DNA of 64,000 nucleotides from assembly GCF_964204645.1 (NCBI RefSeq), contig NC_134028.1, positions 22,790,153-22,854,152 on the forward strand, given 5' to 3'. The translations under genes were made by a program, and so were the position numbers. This DNA is from Tubulanus polymorphus. Its lineage: Eukaryota > Nemertea > Palaeonemertea > Tubulaniformes > Tubulanidae. Shown piece after piece: positions 23,201 through 34,200 of this stretch. Position 1 is the stretch's first letter. Each line of letters begins with the position of its first letter. The notes under the pieces were generated by a model that worked only from the letters and a program-made list of their open reading frames with translations, did no database searches and was not told the origin of the DNA.

Positions 23201-24216
23201 GGGGGCAGCGATAATCACTTGATTCTCATTGACTTGAGATCGAAGGGAATTGACGGCGCCCGCGCTGAGAAAGTGCTCGAGGATATCAGCATCGCCGTCA
23301 ATAAGAACACTTGCCCAGGAGACAAGAGCGCACTGAAACCGAGCGGACTGCGTCTCGGTGCGCCGGCGCTCACTAGCCGTAATTTTACGGAGAAAGATTT
23401 CGAGCAGGTCGCCGATTTCATAGATAGAGGTGAGTGAACTAACCATTAGAAATCTGTTCTATAGGTCAATGACTCTGTGGCTAAAATTAGTTCATATACA
23501 ATGATTTAACGAGAGTCAAATTGTGAAGCTCTGCCACCTGCAGCTTCCAATCCCCTTATTGTAGGTTATTTGACTCGTAAAGTTGACTTCATCGTTACTG
23601 AGTAGAGGAGTAGTCAACTGTAGTTTTACAAGGTGGCTGCTTACGTACCTGGAAATCAGGGAAAAGTCAGGAAATTTTCATTCCTTTGAAAAACGTCGGG
23701 GAATTGTTTAAAGAGAAGTTAAAAATCTGGGAATAGACGGGGAATTATGTTCAGATTGCAAGATCGCACGTAAAATCCAAGTTTCCGTGTATGGCTTATG
23801 GATTTAACTGAATGTGTTAATTGAAAATTGAATGGAATTCTAAGCAGATCAAGTCAGGGAAAACGTGCATGTTCGGGAAATAGTAGTCAGCGCAGGGATA
23901 AAGCTAGTCAAATAAGATAAGCCACCTTGTTTTAACTGAAACTGACTGTAAGGACATAATTTCATGATGATAATTGAGTTGTCTTTTTGGTGAAATGCTC
24001 ATGTGGCTATTTTTATCAATATCGTAAAATTGACGTCCTGGATTTTCAGGTGTGTTGCTAGCAATTGAAATTCAAGAAGGCTGCGGGCCTTTACTGAAGG
24101 ATTTCAAGGCTAAACTATCGACAGACGAAGGAACGAAGGCTAAAATCGCGGCGTTACGCGAACAGGTCGAAAAATTCGCGATCGATTTCCCGATGCCCGG
24201 TTTCGACGATTGGTAA
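20273..24216 (+). CDS. SHMT1: serine hydroxymethyltransferase, cytosolic type
   Basis: Exons: 20273-20496, 20985-21343, 21778-21990, 22474-22587, 22761-22883, 23202-23429, 24050-24216, giving 475 residues. The non-coding exon upstream (about 19,650-19,738) makes eight exons in all. The PLP enzyme converts serine plus tetrahydrofolate to glycine plus 5,10-methylene-THF. Marks include LIASENFAS near the N-terminus, KYSEG...[10 protein letters not shown], the D-MAH block [13 protein letters not shown], and the PLP-lysine motif [11 protein letters not shown] (Lys about 251). The C-terminal [12 protein letters not shown] block also fits. The protein begins MAATTNGG with no mitochondrial targeting sequence, hence cytosolic SHMT1-like. 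At residue 196 the usual G-T-S-C-Y-S-R reads G-V-S-C-Y-S-R. Six coding-exon joints are phase 1 and the first is phase 2. An alternative mitochondrial first exon cannot be excluded. Confidence 0.96.
20679..20799. mobile_element. MITE, GGGCCCAGTTTCAC family
   Basis: The left end CTGGGCCCAGTTTCACATAA is mirrored at the right by GAAACTTGGCCCAG. The same ends and an AAAAGTTAACTC-like start occur at 46,494-46,610. It lies in SHMT coding intron 1. Confidence 0.55.
22085..22210. repeat. short degenerate tandem repeat
   Basis: Repeated words CTGTACCCTGCACTCTC / CTTTACCCTGCACTCTCAG occur about every 45-55 bases in a SHMT intron. No coding or element ends are seen. Confidence 0.4.
23629..23929. mobile_element. 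MITE, CA(A/G)GGTGGC family with 5-bp duplication
   Basis: Perfect 10-bp ends CAAGGTGGCT/AGCCACCTTG are flanked by TTTTA on both sides (23,624-23,628 and 23,930-23,934). The interior has repeated CAGGGAAA/GGGAATT words. Related copies lie at 39,552-39,795, 40,845-41,039 and 57,168-57,426. A fragment is at 20,540-20,670. Confidence 0.7.
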
Positions 24217-24786
24217 ACGTTTTTCGAGCTCCGGTGCTCTTCTACTGTTGTTTTACACGCGTTTTAATCGAATTCGGTCGTACGCACGGAACTAACTTTA
24301 GTGGAATCGAATATTTTAATCATTGTTCATTCGAACGTAATGAATCGGTAGATTCAAGGTTCAACTAAACTACTAATAAGGAAAATAACTGCACAAAGTT
24401 CAACGACTGAACTCATTCCTGATGAGTGAATTTACTATTATGTCTGATAATTATCGATGTGATCATGGTATTTTCATCGGTGTGCTGGAATTTTCCATGG
24501 TTCTTCGTCGTGGGGAAAATGGAAAATTACACACAATTTTGTAGTACAGTAATATACTATACGGATCTATGTAATAGATTTTGATCTCGATAAGGAAACC
24601 TACATTCGATATAAACGGTAGTTTAAAGTTCACATTGAATGATGAAATTACCGATAGCAATGAAAAGCCAGTTCCACAGTCCAGTTGAGTTGATTTATTG
24701 GGGTTAGTATTTTTGTAAATAATGTATTTGGTCGTACATTCCTAATATGTGCAACATGACTAACACTGACGACAATTTTGTTATGA

Positions 24787-24792
24787 AATAAA
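24787..24792 (+). terminator. SHMT poly(A) signal
   Basis: AATAAA lies about 570 bases after the SHMT stop, followed by T-rich sequence. A second AATAAA follows near 24,858. Confidence 0.55.
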
Positions 24793-24897
24793 TGCAATGA
24801 TGATACAATTATTTCTATTCCTTGTATTTCCTTGTTCTCTAAAAGTTATTTCTTGAAATAAATGGACATATTTTCTCAGATGATGTAATTTTGTGTA

Positions 24898-25318
24898 TTG
24901 CCTGGCTGGATAAGGACTTTTTTGGCTAATAACTAGAGTACAGGGTTTGCAGCAAGTCTTCTAAGAGCTACTTTTTGGAAAAACTTTGTTATGGCCCTTA
25001 TTTGTGCTTATTTATGCTGTGGAGGACCATGAGCAGCTATCTATTGGACGAATTGAGCTCAATGGGTCCTAGGATATCTCCAGGAGGTTGATGTAATATT
25101 GTCAAAATTGAGGCAGAAGATCGGGAAGCTGGCCATGAACTTAAGCAATCCAAGTCCTGAAGTTGTGATTTACATCCAAAATGGTCTAATAACCAAGAAG
25201 ACTGATCATAAAGAGGATAGATTGGCTAAGAACAAGGCTTAGGATGGTTGAAAAATCTGAGTAACTATCTAGCTGGGTATGTAACATCCTCAGTAGTGGT
25301 GTAAGCCCAGCCAGGCAA
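24898..25318. mobile_element. non-autonomous transposon with coding relic
   Basis: Perfect 12-bp inverted ends TTGCCTGGCTGG and CCAGCCAGGCAA bound a 421-bp segment. Inside, a plus-strand frame at about 25,120-25,242 reads KIGKLAMNLSNPSPEVV and ends at a stop. It may be a scrap of a former ORF. No target duplication was identified, so the superfamily is unknown. Confidence 0.5.
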
Positions 25319-26006
25319 GTCCCACCAACACTACTCAATCTAAAACTGAATCAACAACACCAGTCGCGTATTTTTGTTTAAAGATTTTATTGTGAATATC
25401 TTTGCAAATAAATTTGTTTCTTTTTTTTTATCAATCACCATTCACAATACACATTGTTAGTAGTATTATTAGTTGTTGTAGTAAACTGCCTTATATCATT
25501 GCAGCAGATATTTGTAGAAGTAATGACGATCATCCTTATAACAGCACATCTATAGACGATATGCTCGTTATAGAACTCCGCATGCAAAAAAAGCCGGGAG
25601 GATTTCGTCGAAATCAAAATACCAATAATACATCAATTGAAAGCCTAAATTATCATGAAAGGCAGAACTATGAATGAATAAGACCAGCTGAAAGTCAATA
25701 AGCCGTCTCTCGAATTTCTACTTTTTATAAAATTCCACTTTCTTCCATACAGAGAGAACTAGTAATCCATCAAGAAGAATGCAATCCAGGACCCAGTTCC
25801 CATCTATACAGCTAGATCCGTGGAACTGCCCCCTACTGTAATTACGGAAACATCTAGGCCATTCACACTGCATTAACATCAACATCATTCAACGATAAAA
25901 CTGAAAATTCATTCGAAACAATCGCACCTGATGAGCTCAACAGTTGTTGAGCCTGGTTACCGTTTGATATAAAATGGGCTTAAACCACAGGAATTTGTAC
26001 ACCATA

Positions 26007-26225
26007 CCAAAATGAGCTCTATGATTGGTTAAATTTACCAAAATGAGCGCTACGTTTGGTCAAATTTACCCAATTGAGCTCTAGGATTGGGTATATGAAC
26101 CAAAATGAGCAATTAACCCAACCAAAATGAGCTACTATGGGCCCAACCACACCAAAATGAGCTCTAGGATTCGTTAAATTTACCCATTGAGGCTCCAGGT
26201 AAATGATCAAAATGAGCTTTACACT
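26007..26225. repeat. tandem repeat, about 33-36-bp unit
   Basis: About six or seven copies of a unit like ACCAAAATGAGCTCTAGGAT + TGGTTAAATTT occur. Units vary in length and sequence. There is no coding sense. Confidence 0.7.
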
Positions 26226-26421
26226 TAGCTCCATTTCCATTGTATTTTTCATGCGCAGAAATCAAATATTTCTTTAACAACGAACGCGACTAGAAATACA
26301 AGAAATCGATAAGCTTTTTTGCCCCACAAATTTCGCTAATCAATTTTCCCCCCGATCCTTGCGCAGGGTTCATCGCAGACTCGCTGTGTACCCTGCACCA
26401 CAGCTTTCACTATTATTGACT

Positions 26422-26640
26422 TTAATAATAATAATAATAATAATAATAATTATAATTCAACCTAAACAATTCGGGCGTCATTTCATTAAAATTCAAACAT
26501 AAATATATACTATATATACACATACACCATACAGTTCGAGGCTTTAACCAGGGTGGCGTAACTCCCCGTTTCAAATGACCCCTGACCTTACATCCCGTCC
26601 GAACTACGGACCTGGTAATAATTTCATTCATTCGTTACAA
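26422..26640 (-). mobile_element. possible LINE 3' end with (ATT)n tail
   Basis: On the minus strand an AT-rich 3' segment ends in nine or so ATT repeats (plus-strand ATA/AAT run at 26,424-26,450). It is preceded by a degenerate open stretch (GVTPPWLKPRTVWCMCIYSI). This organisation resembles a truncated LINE or SINE with a microsatellite tail. The family is not recognised. Confidence 0.35.
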
Positions 26641-27035
26641 ATGCAGCCAATCACATTGTTATTTATTTATTATTTTGTTGATATCCACCGCTAACCCGAG
26701 AGCAATGAAATTAAAAGAAATACGTATGATTCAACCGAATACGCAGGAAAGAATTCAAAACAAATAACCGGTCGAAGTGTGAATTCTCACAAACCCTGAA
26801 CAATATGGTCCATATAATAATACAGTTAACTTACACCTTACTCGGCGACTGCTGTAAATATATCTCACGCCCGAGTCGAGAATCGGTGAAAGACGACGTT
26901 TTCCTGAATAAGTTTTTCGGAAAAAGTTTCAACTTGCAGTAAAGCACTTGGGTTTTAAGGTTTACACGAAGAGTGCACATTATCTTTAACACAAACTTAC
27001 AGCAAACGTATTTCCGAGAAATCAGAGAACTGACG

Positions 27036-27226
27036 ATAAAACCCACTAGTCCAAAACATTGTTATTTCAATACCTCTCGTAATTTTTCTATCGTGAATAA
27101 ATCTTTTCAACTTTTTAATTTGTGCATAAAGTAAAAGTGGGCTTCTGAGATATCAAAGAACTGATGATATAAACCCACTAGTCCAAAACATTGTTATTTC
27201 AATACCTCTCGTAATTTTTCTATCGA
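27036..27226. repeat. direct duplication, 131-bp spacing
   Basis: AAACCCACTAGTCCAAAACA followed by TTGTTATTTCAATACCTC and about 20 further bases occurs at about 27,039-27,094 and again at about 27,170-27,226. The two copies are almost identical, which implies a recent local duplication. Confidence 0.75.
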
Positions 27227-28280
27227 AAATAGAATCTTTACAATTTGTGCACAAGTAAAAGTGGGCTTCATGTACTCACAATTTAATCTACAGTACGTAT
27301 CTAGTAGACCGGGCTCGCCTTGGATCTCTCCGTACAAATTAAACTCTACGAGCTATGCGAATCCCGGGGCAGTTGGAGCAAGGATGGGTCGTGTGTAACG
27401 TATCTTAAAGGCATCCCGTGGCGATCAGCTCCGGGGTAAACGCAGTCTACCGTACAGATTTTCACACATATAACATGGAATTGAAGTGTATCTTGTGTGT
27501 TTGAAGAATTAATGCCGATATAGTTTGATAGAGCGTATGAATGTAACTGAAGACAGTAATAAATACAGAGAAATAACGACAGGAAATCTACAAATCAGCT
27601 ATGATAATAGCACCAATCTGATCGATGAACACCAGTCATTCCTGGATATACATAAGAAAAACTTTCAAATTTGGAGAAAGTGTCTGCATCACTTTCATAT
27701 CCCAATTACAGTAGACTCCTCCTAAATCCGTACCGTTGGGTCCTAGTCCCAACTGTGTCGATTTTTAGGCGTAGTTTACTGTACAACTACAAACTAGACA
27801 AAAATTTCTAACTTCTGAGATATTTCTATTCCTATTTCTCAACATTGTAGGAGTTTTAACAGAGTTTCGGGCATTTTACTCAAATCAATTTTTAAGGGGT
27901 TCTAAGCACCTTTAAAAGCATTTTCCATTTAGAAGGAATCAAGGTGTCGCAGGGAAACTCATTGAACAACCCAAGTGCTTTCGATGATAGTCAATTCAAA
28001 CACCCAGCAACCAGTTCAGGGATGCTGCTGCTGCTATCAATAACGTCACATTTCCCATTCATATATTCCATACACCACTTAACGTAATACCAGTCTCAAC
28101 GGGGGGATGAATTTAACAACAATGATATCAACTTCTCTCTCACTCTCTCGTTGCGATTGGAAGTTCCGGTTATTTCTTTCACGTATTCCTCGACACGCGA
28201 TATTTTCGAATAATCGCATCTTTTGTTATCGAACGTCCGATAAAAAGTCTTAACATTTAACATTTTTGTTTTTGATATTC

Positions 28281-31200
28281 TTAATTCTTGTCGATGACCT
28301 TCAGCACTTTTCCGATGGCGATTGTTTTACCTGAAATGGTTGAAATTTAAATCGTGAACATGAGATCAGAGAAAGTTTCAAATCGTCGGTCTACTCTAAT
28401 ACAGCAAAGACGGTTACTGGGTGGCCACTTTCCGCCAATTTACAAATCCCCTGAATTTTTTTGTTGAAAATTCCCTGAGTAAATCAGGGGCCAGTTGCAT
28501 AGTAAGACAAGTCTAAGACCAAATTAGTTCTATAGCCAATCTAACAACTTAAGACCAGTCTTAAGATTTAAGACCACTTTTGGACTTAAGTCACGACTGT
28601 ACAACTGGCCCCTGAGGAATTTCTTGGTTTAAAACGTTAAAATCTATCCATTTTTATTTGTCATATATCCTGATTTCTTTTCTCGATTTTTCTGATTCCC
28701 TGAGTTTTACCCGTAAGTGGCTGGCCTGGGTAAAAGCCTGATTTATGACAAGCAACTCTTGGATGATTGACATAACACGAAACGCACCTTCATCTCGAAG
28801 GGTAAATCGACCCATTTGTGGAAAGTCTTTGAATGTTTCCATGCATATCATGCCACCGTTGACTTCGAATCGAGCTATAGCTACTTGGTCCTGTTTAACG
28901 AATCGCGGCCGCAATTTCGTTTTGTCGCCGGTTTTCTTATCGAGAAGACAAAGCAAGCCCTGAAAACGAATCAGACTGGAGATTAACTACGGTCTATTGA
29001 GCTTCGTCAGCAGTATTGAGCTTCATTGCAGTAAATATTTCATCGAGTTCAGAATCAGAGAACTCAGTAGTGTTGAGACTGTTGTAAATATTTCACTGAG
29101 TTGAGAATCAGGGAACTCGGTAGCGTTGAGACTGTTGTAAATATTTCACTGAGTTGAGAAGCAGGGAACTCGGTAGCGTTGGGACTGCTGTAAATATTTC
29201 ACTGAGTTGAGAATCAGGGAACTCGGTAAGTGTTAGGACTGCTGTAAATATTCCGAGTTGAGAAGCAGGGAACTCGGTAAGTATTAGGACTGCTGTAAAT
29301 ATTCCGAGTTGAGAATGAGGGAACTCAGTAGCGTTGGGACTGCAGTAAATATTTCACCGAGCTGAGAAGCAGGGAACTCGGTAGCGTTGGGACTGCAGTA
29401 AATATCTCACAGAGTTGAGAACCAGAGAATTCGGTAGGGTTTAGACAGCCGTAACTATTTCATTGAGTTCAGAATCAGGGAACTCTGCAGTGTTCCATGG
29501 ATCAGAGTGAAATCCGACTCAATAAGTTCTTCTCAAAATATTTGACCCGCCTCATATCAATCAATCAAACTGACGAATGGCACAATTGTTTATAAGAGAA
29601 ATATATTACGCTACCTTCAATGTGACTTCTTCAGCGCAAGAGTGAATATGCATAACTGCACTGTAACCAGCACATATGATGGACTTATGTTCTAAAATAA
29701 CCACCTGAAACACGAAATGAATGAAGAATTAAGTGAAGATGCTGGGGTTCTAGATTTCCCTAACGTAGAAATGTCTTAAAAGGAATGAAGTGGTTTGAAA
29801 TCTGTGAATTCTTATGACAGTTCAGCAAAAACTTAAGCCGACAGAAGCCAGTCGCTCAAAGGTAAGATTAACTTGTGAGATCGACAAAGCGCCAATTGAA
29901 ACCATTGTAACTACAGTCTTCCACGAAGGTCGGATCAATTCATAACAAACTTTTGAGCGAATGGCCGCGGGCTCACTTTGAATTTATCAATTGAGCGAAG
30001 GAAACAAGTTTTACCTGGGCGTCGAAAACTTTACCCGTCGTACATAGATTATTAGAATCACACAATACGAAACCAGACGATACATCCTACAAAAACAACA
30101 ACAAATCTCCAGAATTACCGATCAATCTCTTCCAAATTTCTTTTAACCATTCATTTCATTATAGAGGAAGAAACTCGAATTTTCATTACAGCATTGCTCA
30201 TTCAATTTTATCAATAATAATAACAAATGTCATTTATATAGCGCAGGTATCCTAAAAGGAGTCCAGTTCAAATGCGCTCCAATTGGTATCATCCAGGGTT
30301 CTTGCAGATCTGGAAATCCAAAATTCCCTGATAATTCCCCGATTTTCACTGATCCTTGACCCAAAATTCCATGATCATCGTCATCAGCAGCATAAATGAG
30401 GCACCGATACAAAAATGAGTGCTCGATACAAACCTCTTCTTCTACATTTTTGAGCTTGACTTTCACGTTCTCCCCGGAATACGCTACTTCATTTTCTATT
30501 TCATCTGACCATAGTTGTAACACTTCTACAACTACCTGTAAATATCACACGAAATAAGCTTTTGTACTCTTTATAATTCAGTGTACACATGGACGAATGA
30601 AGACACCGATAGACAAGTCAGCCATCACTTCAATAAGAATTGAATCACTCAGCAACGTGGACCCCTCTGACACTCGATATTACATCACTTCAATTAAGTC
30701 AGATTTCGATAGTCCACACTTTACGTGTTCAGAACTCTTGCACCCCCTCCTAGAAGCATTTTTGATTGAACTTTTGAATCAAACACTTGAAACTACTATG
30801 GGTTCATTCATTTATTACGTACGCATGAAACTTGACTTTTTTCATGATGTAGGGGCCTACATTGAACGTTTGAAGAAAGAAAGGTCCTTAAGATACAAAA
30901 TTCTTGGTTACAATTGTTAAAATTTGAGGGGATTTTGAGGGACAAAAGGCTAAAACTCAGAATTTGAGGGATTTTGTACCCTCAAAAATGGATTTTGGAA
31001 TTTGAGGGGTTTTTGAGGGATTTGAGGGGCTGTAGGAACCATGTTTTTCAACCCCCCTCCCCTTCTGTGCGCACAATCGGCCATTTTTTCATATACATTA
31101 AGCATTACAGAATGCAATTGCACTTACCCCTCCCCTAATGCGTACGTAATAAATGAATGATCCCTATGGCAAATGTGGTGGATCAGGGCTGCAGTTTTGG

Positions 31201-34200
31201 AAGATAAGTTTATAACGTTTTGAAACTCATAGCTTTTTTAAAATTGGTATTTCTAAAAAGTACATGTAATTTATTCTCTAAGGTAAAACAGAGCATCCAG
31301 TTAACAAAACCGACCGAATGTAAGCCACTGACAGTGAGACAGTAACTAGCGCTGACTTACCCGATTCGGCATCATCGTTAACATCTGTCCCCGCGCGACC
31401 GAGCCCGATTCTACTTTTCCTAATACAACAGTTCCCATATCCTGAAGAAAAAAATTATTTGCAATAAAAAAACTGGGAGAAGATTAACTCGCAGACGAAT
31501 AAGCTTAGCGATTTAATTCATATTCAAGTACACATATATAGATTTGTCGATAAAACATCTGCTCACGTTACTATTACACTGAGACAGGTTGATCGGATCC
31601 CACCATGTCATATTCTAACGTACATAAATCTCGTGACAAGTGTTTGTGCACATTAACAGGTATAAACAGCAGACGCGCGGCAACGGGAAAAACGACTTCT
31701 AACATTTTTGCCATTACCGGTATCTGAATGCCGACAGGGTGGATCCAGGATTAGACATGGGAGGGGGGATTCAAGGTTAAAATTAATCCGCAGGATATCA
31801 AGTGCAGAGCATGAAATTTTTCATTCTACGAAAAATAGAAACCACCAAATGCATTTTCCTGCATCTAACCATTGAAATTTAACATTCTTCAGTGACGTAG
31901 GAGTAACTACTGATTTTTTTTTCCAGAATCATTTGAAAAGAATCGGAAAAGCAGTGATAAATGAAAGCCATTTTTCAGGGGGGGGGGGGACTTACAGACA
32001 CCCTGAAATACCCCCTGGCCCGAATCGATCGGACATGCATCGTCTATTTTTGAACGTACCTTGTATCGATCTACTAGTGGCAGTCGTAGCGGGCCGTCAT
32101 CTCTTCGTTTCATTGATGGTAATCTATCTAAATATTCTATTAAACACGGTCCACTGAAACGATTAGAATCCGAATCTTAATTCACCCTGCTCAAACATGT
32201 TTAGTTTGGCACTGCTTCTAAACGTCACATACAGGAAAAAAATTATCAGTAAAATTATGAATACTAAGCATTTATCTTTTTCCCTTAAAAGTTCTCGCAC
32301 CCCGGTCTGAATAACTCACTTGAACCACGAACACTCCTCTTTCGGCGGAGGATCTTTAAGGAAAGCACCAGTTAATCCAGAAACTGGCATGAAATAAATA
32401 TCCGTTTTCGGATTGAAGCCACAATGTCTCCTTAAATACGGAATCAATTTATCTTTACATTCATCATATCTGAAAACAACAACACAATCAATAATTAAAA
32501 TAAATTCATTCGGGGATGACCTCCTCCCCGCAGTGTTTTCAATTAGAGCCAGGTCCCAGACCTGTCTGTTGTTTGTAAAGGACCCGCCTGTTTTTTCAAA
32601 CCAGCTTTTCTTTGAGGGACTGTGATATATTATGGGACCCTCCTGTTTTTCAAAGGGACCTGGCTTGTTAATTTCTTATTGAAAACACTGGCCCCCGTAC
32701 CCCAGCAGCTTACATTAACTGCCACTCTCAGCTCCAATGGTTCTTAAAGATCAAAGAATCAAAAATTCCCCGATTTCCTCAAGACTCTAGACCAAAATTG
32801 TGCAGGATTTAATCATTTGATATCCTCACACTTCCATTTAGACAACACTCGCTAGACTCTAGTAGAGGAACATATCTAAACTGTTTTTATATAAAACTTA
32901 TTCACTTTTATTATCATTATGCTCAGTGGGGGCTGTTTGTTTCGACAAGAGCGAGAATTCTTTGATCTCTCCTGCAGGGAAACCTAACTGAAATTCCCGG
33001 ACCTGTAAGAACCCGGGATGTGCCCAGAGAATGTCATCTATGGAGATAAAATTCACCTACCGCTTTTTGTCCCATAATACAGTTGGGTCATCCATTTTAT
33101 TAATGAGTACTATAAGATGCTTGACTCCAGCAGTTTTCGCTAACATGGCGTGTTCACGTGTTTGACCACCGCGATCGAAACCGGTTTCGAATTCACCTTT
33201 ACGCGCCGAGATCACCTGCAATATTCAACACGCACACATACGGTGAATAATGACTCGAACTCCTTTCAAATCCCACTGAATCTAACCGGATTATAGAGAA
33301 GCGATCCAGTGATAAAACCATCCACACTTTCACAGAATCTTTCAAGCCCCGTGTGTAGTTTAAGAATCTGTACCAATCCGAGCTATTTTTTTTTTAAATT
33401 TTTTGAGCAATAGAACATAAACACACTTACTAGAACAGCTAAATCTGCTTGCGATGCACCTCCGATCATGTTCGGCACAAAACTCTTGTGACCGGGAGCA
33501 TCTAATATCGTGAAATGTTTCATTTCCGTCTCGAAGTACGCGCGACCTACTTCTACCGTCTTTCCTTTATCTCTTTCTTCGGTGTTTGTGTCCAGAGCCC
33601 ACGACAAATACCTACGACGTACAGCAAAAATAATCATCATTTGATGCCAATTGGGAATATGACGAGAATTCGAGAAAATTCTGATCGAAATTTCATGAGG
33701 GTAATATAATAACGAGATATTAACGTTGAAAATTCAATCCATAAATGGGATTGACCACGATTGATTGATGAAACACCTACCAACTCTCTCTGTTCTTTTC
33801 TTTAGCTTCACGTTCATATTTCTCTAAAGTTCGCTTGTCGACCATTCCCGTCACATACCTTCAAAAACAAATACACAAACAATTTATTCAACCAATTTCA
33901 ATGTGAACTGATTTTGCGGTGTCGGTTTACACTAAAACAACTTACATTATGTGTCCTCCAATTGTCGATTTTCCAGCATCTGAAAGTATCAAAAACAAGC
34001 GAATTTATGGTCGGCACAGTCTTAACTGAAGTCAAATTGAATTTCAATTCAAATTACAGTAAAGCCATAATCAGAGGTTGCACAATGCAACGCAATGTGT
34101 TACGAAACAAAACATTGTAGAACTACAAACATGGTCTTAAACTTAACGCATTTAAGAATTAAATCAAGATCATGTCTGTGACTGATCGTACAGCAGCAGC

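Noticed and set aside
25402-25677. 91-codon open frame downstream of SHMT
   Set aside because: Low-complexity hydrophobic start, no domain, no supporting exon structure.
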